From Apostichopus japonicus (taxonomy: Eukaryota > Echinodermata > Holothuroidea > Aspidochirotida > Stichopodidae), in NCBI RefSeq assembly GCF_037975245.1, contig NC_092577.1:15886013-15950012 (forward strand): DNA of 64,000 bases, read 5' to 3'. The notes under the pieces were generated by a model that was not told the DNA's origin, searched no databases, and worked only from the letters and a program-made list of their open reading frames with translations. Positions 22,472 to 34,077 of this stretch are shown here, piece after piece. Within the stretch, counting starts at the first letter, position 1. Each line of letters opens with the position of its first letter. A program made the translations under genes and the position numbers.

Positions 22472-23594
22472 GGATTTTTCAACTCTACCTAAGGAGACAT
22501 TTAATCCAATCATGACAAGGTCAATGGCAAGGTCAATGGGAGTCAAAGTTCCAGATTTGTTTCCGAATAAAGTCACAAAGGAGTCTAAGCAGGATTCCCC
22601 AGCCAAAGTATCAACAAATAGAGTTAATAGGACATCCATTCCTAAGGCAACACATTCTAATGAGCATGTTACACAGAGACCACAATCTGAGTCACAGAAG
22701 AGGACTACACCAGTAATTTCTACTGATAAGAGAGAAACATATATTCAAAGGCCTACTATTACTATGCCGAGTGAAAATAGACATACATTTAGCCCTGATA
22801 TATTAGTTGTGCCAAATTTTACAAGTGTTTCTCAACCTTCAGAGCCAAGATTAGTGGATCAGAATAGACATAGAGTGCAAGAGGTAATCAGAGAACCACC
22901 ACCAGAATTATTTGCTCAGCCAAAGCCAGTCATAACAAACATTGATCATTTGGTTACAGGGCACATTCCAAAACAAAAGGAATTGAATAAAGTCATGAAG
23001 GCAATTCAAGGAAAGCTGATCAAAAACTATGATCTGCCATTTGATGTAAAAGAGTTGCAAATTCAACAACAAACTTGTCCTTATTATAAACCAATTTATG
23101 ATTTTCTTGCACATGACATTATTCCAAGTAATGTTAAGCATGCTAGAACTGTTCGTTCTCAAGCAGAGGATTATTTGTTATGTAATAGTTTGTTATTCAG
23201 GATATTTTTGCACGAGACTAATGATGCTAAGATGACTCTTCAGTTAGTCGTACCTGAGACTATGGTGGAACAAATAATATCTCGATATCATGATGACTTG
23301 TTAAGTAATCATCAGGGTGTAATGCGTACATATTTGACCATTAGACAGCATTTCTATCTGCGCAATATGTTTCAACGCATCAGTAATTATATTCAGGCAT
23401 GTCTCCGTTGTCAAGAATTCCGTAAGAAACCGGACAAATTGAGACAATATCATGCTCGCATTCCTGATTCTTATCGTCCTTTTGACAGACTTAGTCTGGA
23501 TTTCAAGACTATGCCCACAACGGCTACAGGATTTAAACATTTGATGGTTGTTTGTGATGAGATCACTAGATTTGTTGTATGTGTTTCTCTTTAA
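22472..23594 (+). CDS. pol: pol, linker and N-terminal integrase
   Basis: It starts after a frame change at the preceding TGA. A low-complexity linker opens with IMTRSMARSMG. The integrase HHCC zinc module follows (HDDLLSNH ... CLRCQEF), then the first catalytic Asp in LSLDFKTMP and the strand HLMVVCDEITRF. It ends at TAA (23,592-23,594) beside a TTT run (CTT TAA); integrase continues in the +1 frame. Confidence 0.85.
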
Positions 23595-25103
23595 GACTCT
23601 TGATGCTGAAACAATATGTGAAGCATTATTGCAGAGGGTAGTCACAACCTTTGGTCCACCGTCTTCTATTATAAGTGATGCGGCAGCTTCTCTTACAGGA
23701 AAATTAGTGGAGCTCTTAAGTAAGGCTTTAGGCATTGAACAAAAGTTCATCAGTGTAAACAATCATGGAAGCTTACAGGTTGAAAGACACATTCAGACTC
23801 TTTCAAATTTCCTCAAAGTGAACTTAAATCAGTTTGGTACGGATTGGGTACGATTTGTCCCAACATCAGCCTATGCATATAACACATTTTCCTCTCCTCA
23901 GTTGGGTAGCTATAGCCCATTTGAACTTGCATTTGGACGTAAGCCGCCAAATCTGACAAATTTATCGTTCAATCCAATGGCAGGATTATCACAATCTCAT
24001 GGAGAATATGCTGCATTGTTAAAGAAACGATTTGATCATTTGTCAAGGGTAATGTTGGTCTTACAAAAGAAGCAACAAGATGCTCAAAATGTTAAGATAA
24101 GTGCAAAACTGGACAAAGGTGCAATTTATTCAACGGGTCAATTAGTGTATCTGTATAAGCCAACGTCTTCCTCCTTGACTGCAAACTCTCGCAAAATTGC
24201 TGCAGAATGGTGTGGACCACTAGTGATCCATCAAGTTTTAGATAGGACTCATTATTTGTTGGCCACTCTCAAAGGAGAAATTCTTAGTGATGTATTCAAT
24301 TATAACAGGCTTAAACCATGTTTTGTAAGAGCATCTTCTGAAACTAAGAATATCACCAACATTCAGAAATTGCGAAATGTCTTGAAAACGAAGGGTTCAT
24401 CAAGTGAAAAGGTTGCTCGAATGAGAAATGTTTTGAGTAGTAACACTTCTAATGCAGAAAATGTTAATGTCATGCAAGATGCACATATTGAGTTTCATGA
24501 TGAGTTTGGTAACATTTTGCCAGGGGTAACTTCAGATCACATCATGTGTCTTATGACCACTAAGCCAATGAATGTTGCATCCTTTTTAGAGAATAGAGCA
24601 CATAATGAAGGGTTAGCACTTCCATATCCTTCCATGAAAGATAGCATATTTAGGCAAAAGAAAGTTTTTGCAAATACTTTTTTAAGAAAAAGTCACCCAG
24701 GAAAGAACCTGGGCACGAAAACCAAACTACCAAACGACTGATCCGCTCTCAGCCCCAGTCCCCTTGCATCGGGACTGTGACTGTGTGATCATCGTCAGGT
24801 GTGTATCACCATTCCCTAAGGGAACAGATACTACACATGATCTTAGCCAAAAGGCCGAGAAGCATTTTTGCAAATGCTCCACAAGGAGACATGAAAGTCA
24901 AACGTGCTCGATACAAATTGGGTGAATTACAGGTTCTGGTCACCTATCAGACACCATGTTTTCCAACAGGCTTTAAGAGTCATGATTTTTGGTGGAATGT
25001 AGGAAAATATTCCAACACAGGGGAAATAATAAATTTTCTCCATGAAAAGGGATTGAACATTACAGGCAGTCCAAGCAGGATGTTGCAAACATTATATGGT
25101 TAG
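23592..25103 (+). CDS. pol: pol, C-terminal integrase, GPY/F-like tail and extension (split by SINE)
   Basis: The second Asp is in IISDAAAS and the Glu in QVERHIQTLSNF. A GPY/F-like tail (EWCGPLVIHQVLD ... YNRLKPCF) ends near 24,320. The protein then runs on for over 200 residues in an extension I do not recognise. The U2-headed SINE at 24,676-24,864 breaks this extension. Removing it with one copy of its target duplication would bring the segment up to the stop at 25,103 into the same frame. The final segment has WWNVGKYSNTGEIINFLHEK and could be a chromodomain-like fold, which is a guess. Confidence 0.8.
24676..24864 (-). mobile_element. U2-headed SINE, copy 1
   Basis: The minus-strand sequence starts GCTTCTCGGCCTTTTGGCTA and GTGTAGTATCTGTTC, the 5' end of U2 snRNA including the branch-site pairing region, at 24,863. 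After that it is not U2: a small GTTCCC/GGGAAC hairpin, then AGTCCC...GGGGACT and CCCAGG...CCTGGG hairpins, and a CTTAAAAAAGT tail. An 11-bp duplication (tttttgcaaat) flanks it at 24,665-24,675 and 24,865-24,875. It interrupts the last coding part of the young LTR element. Confidence 0.85.
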
Positions 25104-26227
25104 AATGTGTAACTGCATATTGCTTTAAGTTCAGATGAACAGGTGTTTTACCCACAATTGTATGAATGGAATGCGTCATTGCAATTACCTGCATACCTAT
25201 TAAGTGGAAGTCATTGTACTGTATGGTGTAACAATATAAGCTTTATTGTTAAAAACATCACCAAGTGACCTAGTTTCATCTTTTATAACAAATGTGTAAT
25301 GAGTATACCTTATTTCTCCTTATGAATTCGTTCAAACGTTTACCCGGCAATTAGAACATATCCGGAATATTAGCAACATGGGTTTTCATATATTGAGAAA
25401 TATTTTAAGGATATTTACATTGCATCATTTATGTTATATTGAAGTAAATTTCATCATGAAGTTTAAAAGACAAGATGTTAAGTATTATGGAAATTTTAAG
25501 AAAGATTTGTTGATGTCATAGTCTATGGGGTCTCTTTTATGGTATGGAATATCTAGTACTTTGGTACTTTACTAGATCATTTCGGAGTGCATACCTAGGG
25601 TCACCATGCTATCGAGTCACATTTTGTTGATTTTCTTGAAGTGGATGTATATGATTCACAAGGTTTCAAAGCAGTTTTGAAACTACTGTATGCCTTCATT
25701 AAAGAGGAGGTACTTTGTAAATGAGTTTGTAATATTTTAAGGTTCTTTTTTAATGTACGATTTTTTTTTATGGAACGCTGAGGTGTTCTGTTCAGTTAAA
25801 AGATAACTAAGTCTAGTATTCTCTGATCTCTCCCCAATTCACGGCATGATTTCACTTTTGATATGTATGTATTATTGATGTATGAAATGCATAAATGTAT
25901 TTTGTAAGAGATATTGCATATTTTGCTGTGTCATGTAACTTTCAGATACCTTAGTTATATCTCTTTTTTTTTAGATTACATATGATGTCATCAATATTGA
26001 AGAGGTACACAAAAAAATTTTCATGCAGATAGTGTCAATGTATATAACATATGATCATTTTTAATAATTCGTAACCAAGATGTTAACCTTTGAGATATAT
26101 GAAGACCATTTATTGAGGTCAATGAATATTAGTGAATGTGGTTACAGTACACTACCTTTTTGAGATTATGATAAGTTAAAGCTGCATGATGTTAAAATTT
26201 TGGAGTATCCAAAAATTTTAAAAGATT
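25104..26227 (+). other. Retrotransposon 3' non-coding region
   Basis: About 1.1 kb of AT-rich sequence between the pol stop and the polypurine tract, with no open frame of note. There is no envelope-like gene. Confidence 0.7.
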
Positions 26228-26235
26228 GAGGGGGA
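26226..26235 (+). promoter_or_regulatory. Polypurine tract
   Basis: The purine run gaggggga lies immediately before the 3' LTR start at 26,236, where plus-strand priming is expected. Confidence 0.7.
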
Positions 26236-26950
26236 TGTTATGAAATAGTAATACCATCTCTTTGATGTTACCGAAAAGCTCCATCGAGATACCTTACAGG
26301 CCTCTTATGTATTTTATCTAGGTCATGGATTCAGTTTTCCCACGAGAAGTTTTTAACTATCTTATTGAATCTTGGTACAGGGCCTTTTCCCAAAATAGAT
26401 TCCATTATGTCTGTGGAACATTCGAGAAGGTTCTCTCACGTGGTATGGAAGTTTCCATAGAAAGGGGATGGACTTCCAAACTCCCAACCAATCAGGGCAG
26501 ATCAGTGCCAGCGCACTTATTTTTATATCGTTAAGTTAATATAGGATGGTCAGGTTATTGGCTGCCTTCTGATTATGCGCAGAGGGATTTGATAGAAGTA
26601 AGGTATAAAAGAAAAAGGAGGCCGAAAGTTTACGCACTTGGTCAGCAAATTTATCACTCCGCCGAAAGTTCATCACTTCCTCTAATTGCGTAATTGACGG
26701 AGTCAAGTCAAGTCAAATCATTGTAATTTAGTTTTATTTGTAAAGAGAATCGACAGAGAAGAAATTATACCGAATCATTAATCAAATCCTATCTCGTCAA
26801 CTTGTTTTTTGTGTGAACTCATTGTTTTCTTCCGTTCGAGACATCTCCTGAAGAAGCATAAATACGGCATCAAGATATCCCAGTACCTTTCTATCGCGAG
26901 TTCCGATATAGTTTTACTATCGGAGGAAGCGGGCTCGACACAATATTACA
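26236..26950 (+). repeat. 3' LTR
   Basis: 715 bp, the same as the 5' LTR except one base near 26,331. It is followed by ctat at 26,951-26,954. Confidence 0.95.
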
Positions 26951-27311
26951 CTATGAGCCCATTCGATATCTTTTTCATTGACCTCCAATCCCATCAAATC
27001 CTTTACAATTTCCTTTATAATCAAGCACTCAGAAGACCTTAATTCAACTGCTTCCGGAATACCAAAGAAAATCGATTTCTTACGACGTGATCGATTTTCT
27101 AACATCTGAACTTTAGAAAAAGAATCGAACTCTCTGCCATTGATAGTTTTTCATCTATTTTAGTTACCCCTGTCTTATCTGCATTTAGCTTATAATCAGC
27201 TTTAATCTTCTCTACAGCATTCTCCATAAACTGAACCGACTCTGCCATATCGGTAATCGCCCCATTCATCGACTTCAGCTTCTCCTCCATCATTAAAAGT
27301 CGTTGATTCAA
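26951..27311 (-). pseudogene. LINE ORF1 fragment, upstream half
   Basis: The minus strand reads a coiled-coil (MEEKLKSMNGAITDMAES), then LENRSRRKKSIFFGIPEA and DIEWAH, the usual order in L1-like ORF1 proteins. The coil and the ENRSRR part are in different frames, so it was already damaged or carries an indel. Its 3' side is cut by the LTR element and continues at 17,732. Confidence 0.8.
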
Positions 27312-27427
27312 AGTATTTCATTGTTTAGGCATAGCTTGTAACTACATACAGTCCAGTTTCTCGTCCACTGTTCTGCTTGTTTTCTCTTTGTTCGTAACTA
27401 ACTAATGTACTTCACGGTTAATATAGT

Positions 27428-29019
27428 GTCCTTCGTTGGGTCTCGTTACTATACAAGGACGTCACGAGCATTGTTAACGGATTAACTTCTGGTCCCTTCC
27501 CGGTTCGAAGGGGAGTCTGTCAGGGTTGTCCCCTCTCCCCGTTGTTGTATGTTCTCTTCAGCGAAACGCTCAGTACCTCGCTGGACAGATGCTTGGGTTT
27601 TCGACCCTTCAATGTACCGGGTGGGGCTAGAGTTAAATGCGTGCAGTATGCCGATGACGTCACTTGTATTGTCTTGGACCTCGCCTCCTTCAAGCCTTTA
27701 TCGAAGGTTTTGGCCACCTTCCAAGAGGCTACTGGTACCAGACTCAACAAGTCCAAGACCAAAGGGCTGCGTTTAGGAGGTTGGCGCGGCCAACGCCTCC
27801 CGTTCGATGGTACTTGGTCAGATGTCATGATCAAGGTAAACGGCATCTGGCTAGGTTATGGTGCCCCGGAGGCCACCACTTGGGCCGAGAAGGCTGATCA
27901 GGTGGAGGCTAGACTCGACACATTCAGTCACAGGTGGTTCTCCCTCCCTGGGAAGGTTAGTTGTTAATAGTTTTATTGTTCCTCTCCTTTGGTATCCTGG
28001 TACGGTGATCGCCGCACCGGATCATGCCTTGGTGCGATTGGAGAGGATAATTTTTTTATTTCATTTCGGAAAAGCGCAAACCAAACCTTGTGAAAAGGAC
28101 CGTTCTGTATAAGACCCCCTTGAGCTGTGGGCTTGGTTTGGTCCACCTACCATCTAAACTGTGCTTTCTCCTCTTGAAAGGTGTTTTTGTTCTTTTTGAG
28201 AATCCTTCGTTTCCCTTTGCCTTTTTTGTTAGGTTCTGGGGTGGGTTTCTTTTTCGACACCGCTGGCCCGGATCCTTTTCCAATAACCAGCCAAAGGCGA
28301 CACCGACACGCCCTTCTGGGGTGTATACTCAGATTGGTGACTCACTTCGTAGAATCAAAGAGGAGGGTGGGCCACATGTTCTGCTTAACGTGGCCCCCTC
28401 TGTGTTATACCCACCATTGTTTCGTTCAATGCTCGCGCATGTGTGCCCGTCGGCTTGCCAAACCGCCATCTCTCCAGATGTGTGGCGGTCTGTGTGTTGT
28501 AAGTCACTAGATAGCCGTCTCCGGGACTTGGCGTGGAGGATTGCTCATCACTAACCATTTTCGCCTAGTCAGGTGGCGATTAGGTGATGGGATTTGTCCC
28601 CGTATGGGTTGTAAAGCCGTCGAGACTATGCAACACCTTTTGCTGGAGTGTCCCTTTGTCCGGTTGGTGTGGGAATGGTTTCACGACTTCCTTATTGGTG
28701 TTATTGGTTGCACACAGTGGGCCATTAGTAGTGATTTTGTTTGGTATGGTTTGTTGCCCCTGTGTGCCCAACCTGGGTTAGGGATCTGCTGTTGTTGTTT
28801 GCCGCTGTCATCAGGAGACACATCTGGAACAGCAGATGCTGCGTAGTTTTCGATGGGGACGTCTGGAGGGCAGAGGATGTTGCCCCCCTCGTGCAAAGTG
28901 ACATTAGGTTGCGCATGGGACATGCACGGCTTCCCGACACTGCCTTTCGTAGACGCTGGCGCAAGCCTGTCGTCTACTATCGGGACGGCGTTCCCCGGAT
29001 GAAATTTCGAGTGAGTTAG
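27428..29019 (+). pseudogene. Tx1-like LINE reverse transcriptase remnant
   Basis: 5'-truncated. The plus strand reads VLRWVSLLYKDVTSIVNG, GVCQGCPLSPLLYVLFSE and CVQYADDVTC (RT catalytic Asp pair), then asG-type LNKSKTKG and a long C-terminal region. A terminal HLLLECPFVRLVW with nearby Cys forms the zinc-binding end found in Tx1/L1-type proteins. At least three frame changes occur (near 27,960, 28,090 and 28,540-28,800). GC content is clearly higher than in the surroundings. Confidence 0.75.
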
Positions 29020-30850
29020 TTGTGTGGTCGTTAAATAATATGGGTTGCTTTGAGTTTTTCTGTTTGTGGTTTGGGGTCGGCTATTTGTAGTGTTTTATTT
29101 GTTTTGCTTCTGTTGGCCTTTGGGTACGTGTCCTTTTCGCGTCACGTTAAACGCTGCGTTAGTGAAAGATTTGTGTTTGTGGGTTTCAGTGGGGTTTTGG
29201 TTGTTGTTTTTACAGAGTGGTATTGGTTTTGTTTCTGTTGACCTCTGGTCCGTGTCCGTTTTCTTAGCACGTAAAAAGCACAATATAGTGTCCTGACGGA
29301 AATTATTCTGTCCAACAGTGTACAAGCATGGCATACGTATAGGCTATATAGCAATATAATGTACATTTTCATAGCCTATTTAAGCCTAGGTTAAACTCTT
29401 ACGTTTTGTTTTCTTCTTTTCTTCAAAGCAGGGTTTCTGTATATGAAAATATCAAATTATGTACAGTTTCGCATCTATATCCGTACAGAGCGTCCATAAC
29501 AATCATACACACGGATAAAAATATAAGACTACATATAAAGCAAATCAAACAGGAGCTGCGTTGACTGTGACGTTCCCCTAACGGCAGCCATCTTTCTTCT
29601 TTCAGCAGTCTTCATAGACACTGCTGTGACAAAATGGACTGCTGATGATTTACTGAGTCTAGCAACGTTAACAATTCGTGTTAGAACAACATTTGCTAAC
29701 CGCTGAAACGTCTTTGGTCCAACCAAGTTCTTTGGGGAAAAAAGAAATCAAAAGTACTACACTAGAACCATGTTAACTGCGGTTGATTAAATCATGCCTA
29801 AGTGTGGACCATTTTGTGAAAACAAGTTACTTCCAATGCCAGTGTCTGCAGTGTAAGAACTTTCAATTACAGTTACCACGTGCATACCTCACAACTTTCC
29901 CTAACACAGAAAGCCGGTAGGCTAGTGCCAGTATACTACTGTACATCGGCCTAATTAAATTGCAACCCACAGTTTCACATGCCTTTTTGCATTCCCAGTG
30001 TACCCTAGGGAGGCCTATGTGACAACATATAAGCCTACAGTGCTTTCCTTTTCAAAACTCGTTTGTAAGAATTAGTTACACTAGAGTAGAGGATAACCTG
30101 TCTTATGATAATATTGTGGTGGTGATCAAGAAGAGAACCACGGTAAAATCATGATAATATGTCATTCAAAAGGTATTAGGTGAAAAAAATCGAGCAAACT
30201 AGTACTGGACCTACGCATATGTCAAATCAAAGGACCAATGGCCTATATTGCGTTTGGATTCTTAATGTACTACTTCTACTAGGGCCTAGTACTAGTTCAG
30301 CGAAAACAGTAGTTATCGCCTTCGTTATACTTGTTTGGTCACACTTAAAATGATGCATTAATTATGGGGAAGGTCTCTTCCTCTTCAATCTATTGATGCA
30401 CCGTTCAACCCTCTGTTTGTCTTGACCATGTTCTGAGATTGGAATTTGCTAATTGGTTTGACGTGAAATGCACATGTAGCATTTCAAGGCGTTTTCATAC
30501 CCCGTAGGAACTGACTTACTGGAAGTCGCTACGAACGCCATGTTGGTTTGACACTACTGTACAGACTAGCCTAGTTATATTTCGCGAAAACAATGACGGT
30601 AGTACTACAAAACAAACACGTTTCTCATCACCCCTGTAAAGAAGCATTTTTTAAATATTAACGAATGAATTTTCATCTATAATTGCGAGTCAAAGGCCAA
30701 GTTGTTGCCCTGTGAGAGCTACATATCCGTTCAGATACATTTTCTCTTGACGATGTTACTGTTTTCACGTCCACCCCTCGATGTGCGTCACAAACTTGAT
30801 TACTGCCTAATGTAGCAAAAACTAAATAACATTACTCTGACATACTTTTC
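29020..30850. other. Intergenic, with one unassigned exon-like stretch
   Basis: On the minus strand, a ttttttccccaaag acceptor near 29,740 is followed by about 60 codons. These include FQRLANVVLTRIVNVARLSK and MKTAERRKMAAV, basic and Ser-rich like a mitochondrial leader, with a stop near 29,529. I cannot name it, and no neighbouring exon is evident. The rest shows nothing recognisable. Confidence 0.25.
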
Positions 30851-31255
30851 AGGCCCAGTCACACTATAGCGATTTTTTATCGGAATACTATCCGATTTTC
30901 CCAGAGGAATCGAAACAGCCAGTTTTTCGTTCGGGTCTTCTAGCCACAGTGATAAAGGACCTGATTTGCTATCTGTTGAGCCATTCCGATGTGGAATAGC
31001 CCTCCCCTAACTTTTGATATTGACTCCGTTTCCTTTTACCGGATAGCTATCCGATTTCTTTTCCGATTTTCATCGTTTTTCGATGTGACGTCACTTCATA
31101 ATGTAGTCCGTTCCAGAACCCCTCAGATTTGGATTAGGTATTCGAATACTCCACTGCATTCATTACATTTACTACCACAAACCTCACTCTTCGTCCTAAA
31201 ATCTGAAAAATCGGACCATATTCCGATAAAATACCGCTGTAGTGTGACCGGGCCT
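30851..31255. mobile_element. MITE with about 36-bp inverted ends
   Basis: The left end AGGCCCAGTCACACTA...ATCGGAAT and the inverted right end AGGCCCGGTCACACTA...ATCGGAAT agree at about 32 of 36 positions. It has no coding capacity. A perfect CRE palindrome (tgacgtca) lies inside near 31,086. Flanking bases do not show a clear target duplication, so the superfamily is not assigned. Confidence 0.7.
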
Positions 31256-31809
31256 TAAATCTAATCATCTCTGTACACCTCATTAAACCATAAGCTGAAT
31301 AAATAACATAATTGAAACTGTTTGCGCACAAACCGCCATTGTCTCCTTTCAACACAACAAGTAGGGAACACACAGACCAATACATGGCTCAGCCATTCAG
31401 CTCATTTGGCCCAGAGTAGGTCCTTTTTTGGCAGGTAAACTAAATCATCTCAAAATAACAATGTGTCGATGCAAGTAAGAAGGCCTAAAGAGCGCCATTG
31501 ATGACTGACCTTAGCTATAGGCAAACAGATAGTGCTGAGATGGTAACTTTTGGGAAGTGCCATCCTCCGGCCTTCGCCCACACTAATTGGTGATGACATG
31601 AATACCTTTGGCTGTATTTCATTGGGGATGGGTTAATAAGCCAGTTCAGAGTTACTGCGGTGTAGTACAGGTCAAAGGCCACTGGGGTAGTCCAGTTGCT
31701 TATACTGATTACGTAAACTAAACAATACACACAACTGACGCTCAACGATCGCAAAATTTTATCTATCATTGGTGGTTTTCTACTGAAATTTCAAGATACA
31801 AGAATTTGT
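31256..31809. other. Intergenic upstream of the YqaJ gene
   Basis: No exon or repeat is recognised. It may hold the promoter of the plus-strand gene that starts at 31,810. Confidence 0.4.
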
Positions 31810-32940
31810 ATGGAGAGCCCAACAACTATAGACGAATTTAAAATGTGGAAAGTCGAGAGACTAAAGCAGTTTCTGAAAAAAACCAAACCTCAAAGTGAGC
31901 GGAAGAAAGGATGAACTCGTGGCTTTAGCGTACGCCGCTGTGCACATGAACACACCGCAGGTAGCGGATGCGCGAGAAGAAAAAGCAACAGATTACAGTG
32001 CGATTTTGAACGTGGAGAACGAAGTGCTGCCTGACCCGTTCAAAGATCTTGAAAACGGATGGGAAGGAGAAGATTCTGTACGAAAATGGCCACCATGCAT
32101 GTACTTCGATATTGCACAATATCTAAGTAACATAGACAATGTTGAGCTATGTCAAAGACTCATGTCTGATTATAAAGAAGAGAAGGCATATCTACCTGGA
32201 ATCTGGTTGGCTTGGTGAAATGTTTGACCATGTAATGAGAAAAGCAAGTTCTGTTTGCTGAAAGCTGAGTGTAGGCCTTCTCAACGTATCAATAACATTT
32301 CATGGCAAGCTTGGATATGTCTTGAGAAATTGACAGGGAGAGTCATTCGTGGATATTGCACCTGTTTTGCTGGGTAAGTTACAGGAGTAGGCCTAGTATT
32401 TTAAGAAAATAACATCAGGTTATTTAGGTCATGGACTCATGGCATGTACAACAGTACATACGCTCATGAAGTATCTATATTTTGCCAATAAACAGGCCAA
32501 ATAATACCCTAGCCTATCAAATGACAAGCAAATGAAACAAATTACTGGACAGAACTGCTGAAATTCAAGGAGAATTTGAAGCTGTAGGCTTACATAGACT
32601 TCACTATCAACATACATAGTACAAGTACACTTTTCAATTACTAACTGATTCTACTTCCATTTGTTTCGATATTGTTTTGTTGCCACACATGCTATGCAGC
32701 TATGTATTAGAAAATTCACTATATTGACCTATCATTATCATAGGCTTGGATCTTCCTGCAACCATATTGGAGCTATGCTCTTCAAGGTGGACCTGGCCTG
32801 GAGGACTGAAATCACCCAGCAGTCTGTCACAGAAGAACATTGCTCATGGAACCGCTATGGCGCGAAGAAACAGGTTGAACCAAAGAAAATACAGGACATG
32901 GCTTGGAGTAAAACTCATTTCTCAAAGCATGGTTCGTTCA
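31810..32940 (+). CDS. SAP-SWIM-YqaJ gene, first part
   Basis: From ATG at 31,810 the protein begins MESPTTIDEFKMWKVERLKQ and, after a one-base shift in an A7 run near 31,880, continues VSGRKDELVALAYAAVHM. Together these match the two helices of a SAP DNA-binding domain. A middle region with WPPCMYFDIAQYLS follows, then further shifts near 32,195 and 32,248. A SWIM zinc finger is split by an intron: GYCTCFAG before a GTAAGT donor at 32,374, and LGSSCNHIGAMLF after the acceptor at 32,743. The SWIM order C-x-C...C-x-H is complete. This part probably binds DNA for the nuclease that follows. Confidence 0.7.
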
Positions 32941-33106
32941 TATTACTTAGCCAAATATCTCAGGGATTCAATAGTGATCACCAAATTTGAATAAGAGAAA
33001 ATTGGAACCCCAAGAGTGAAATTGCTTGGGCAGAAATACACTTAAAAGTATGGTTGAAATATATATGCGTGAATGGCATAGTTCTGATTTTTTTTTTTCA
33101 CCTTAG

Positions 33107-34077
33107 GTATACAGTCACCTATCAACCCCTGCGGAGCGATAACTCGTCAACCCCACTCACAAACGGAACAAGTTGTGAGATTTGGATACATTAACAAATG
33201 TACTGATGCCCACTTGTCCAGAAGTCTGCTTCTTGCAGTATGCAAATGAAGGTAGGCAGGTTCCTGAATATACTCCTGAAAGCGACTTCAATGTGTCTGG
33301 GTCATGGGAAGTCTCATCTACGCCACACATTCCATCAAGCCTAGCCAGACTTGCGTCCAATTATGAATCTGCCGAAGCTTTACTACAGTACCTCCCAACT
33401 CTGAGCGGTGATGATGTAATCCACATCGAGACTGAAACCAGGGGCCAGGCCAACAACCCAACCTGGATAGCTCAGAGGAAGGACAGGATAACTGCATCCA
33501 AGGTCCATTCAGTTATCACTCGTGTGAGGACTATTAGGGCGTCCGAGACTGAAGTAGACACTTCAAGGTTGGTGAAACTAATTTCAGGTACGACTCCACT
33601 GAATCCTGATCTACCCGCACTGAAATATGGCAGAGAGATGGAAGGGCAGGCCCTGGTTTGTGGCCTTTTTGTATACCCAAAGCATATTTACTTGGCAGCC
33701 ACTCCAGATGGTATTGTGACCTGTGAGTGTTGTGGAACCGGTCTTCTTGAGATTAAGTGTCCTCTCTCTTCAGCCCACACAGTTCCATCAGCTGAGTGTC
33801 TTCCATACTTGATGGAGGACAACACTGGTAACACTGGTAAGTTCAAATGCAGCTTGGTGTAACTAAGAAGAATTGGTGTGATTTTTTGGTATTCTCAAGT
33901 CATGGATATGTTAGAGAGAGGATAGTTTTTGATGAACAGATCTGGCAGGAGATTTTAATGTCCACAAATTGTTTTTTTTTTATTCAGTTGATGTACACAC
34001 ACTTGTTGGCAGGAACAGTGAGCCAGTTTAGCATAAGTTGCACGTCACACAGCAAAGTTAAGGGAGTTATTTACTGA
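33107..34077 (+). CDS. SAP-SWIM-YqaJ gene, YqaJ exonuclease part
   Basis: After a pyrimidine-rich acceptor at 33,106 the exon encodes a YqaJ-type viral-recombinase exonuclease. Motifs include QRKDRITASKVHSV, LKYGREMEGQAL (Glu), AATPDGIV (catalytic Asp) and LLEIKCP (the E-x-K motif), all present. Past a shift or small intron near 33,840 it continues QLGVTKKNWCDFLVF and RERIVFDEQIWQEI, the usual end of the domain. YqaJ-fold proteins are lambda-exonuclease relatives that digest DNA ends. In animals the SAP-SWIM-YqaJ type is multi-copy and may be virus- or transposon-derived; the function here is unknown. Confidence 0.8.

Larger units (their letters stand above)
17733..26950 (+). mobile_element. 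Young Ty3/Gypsy-type LTR retrotransposon
   Basis: A 9,218-bp element with two 715-bp LTRs (TG...CA ends) that differ at one base in my side-by-side reading. It is flanked by a 4-bp target duplication, ctat. Inside, in order: leader with primer site, gag, protease, RT and RNase H, a linker, integrase with a GPY/F-like tail, a long C-terminal extension, about 1.1 kb of non-coding sequence, then a polypurine tract. The order RT-RNase H-integrase places it with Ty3/Gypsy. It sits inside a LINE ORF1 and is itself interrupted by a U2-headed SINE at 24,676. Four frame changes split the coding region, despite the near-identical LTRs. Confidence 0.93.

Noticed and set aside
23580-23600. Programmed +1 frameshift at CTT TAA in the integrase
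   Set aside because: The context resembles known +1 sites, but similar one-base breaks occur all over the window, so an indel is simpler.
24676-24864. Functional U2 snRNA gene
   Set aside because: Only the first 43 or so bases match U2; the rest is unrelated, and target duplications show it is a retroposed copy.
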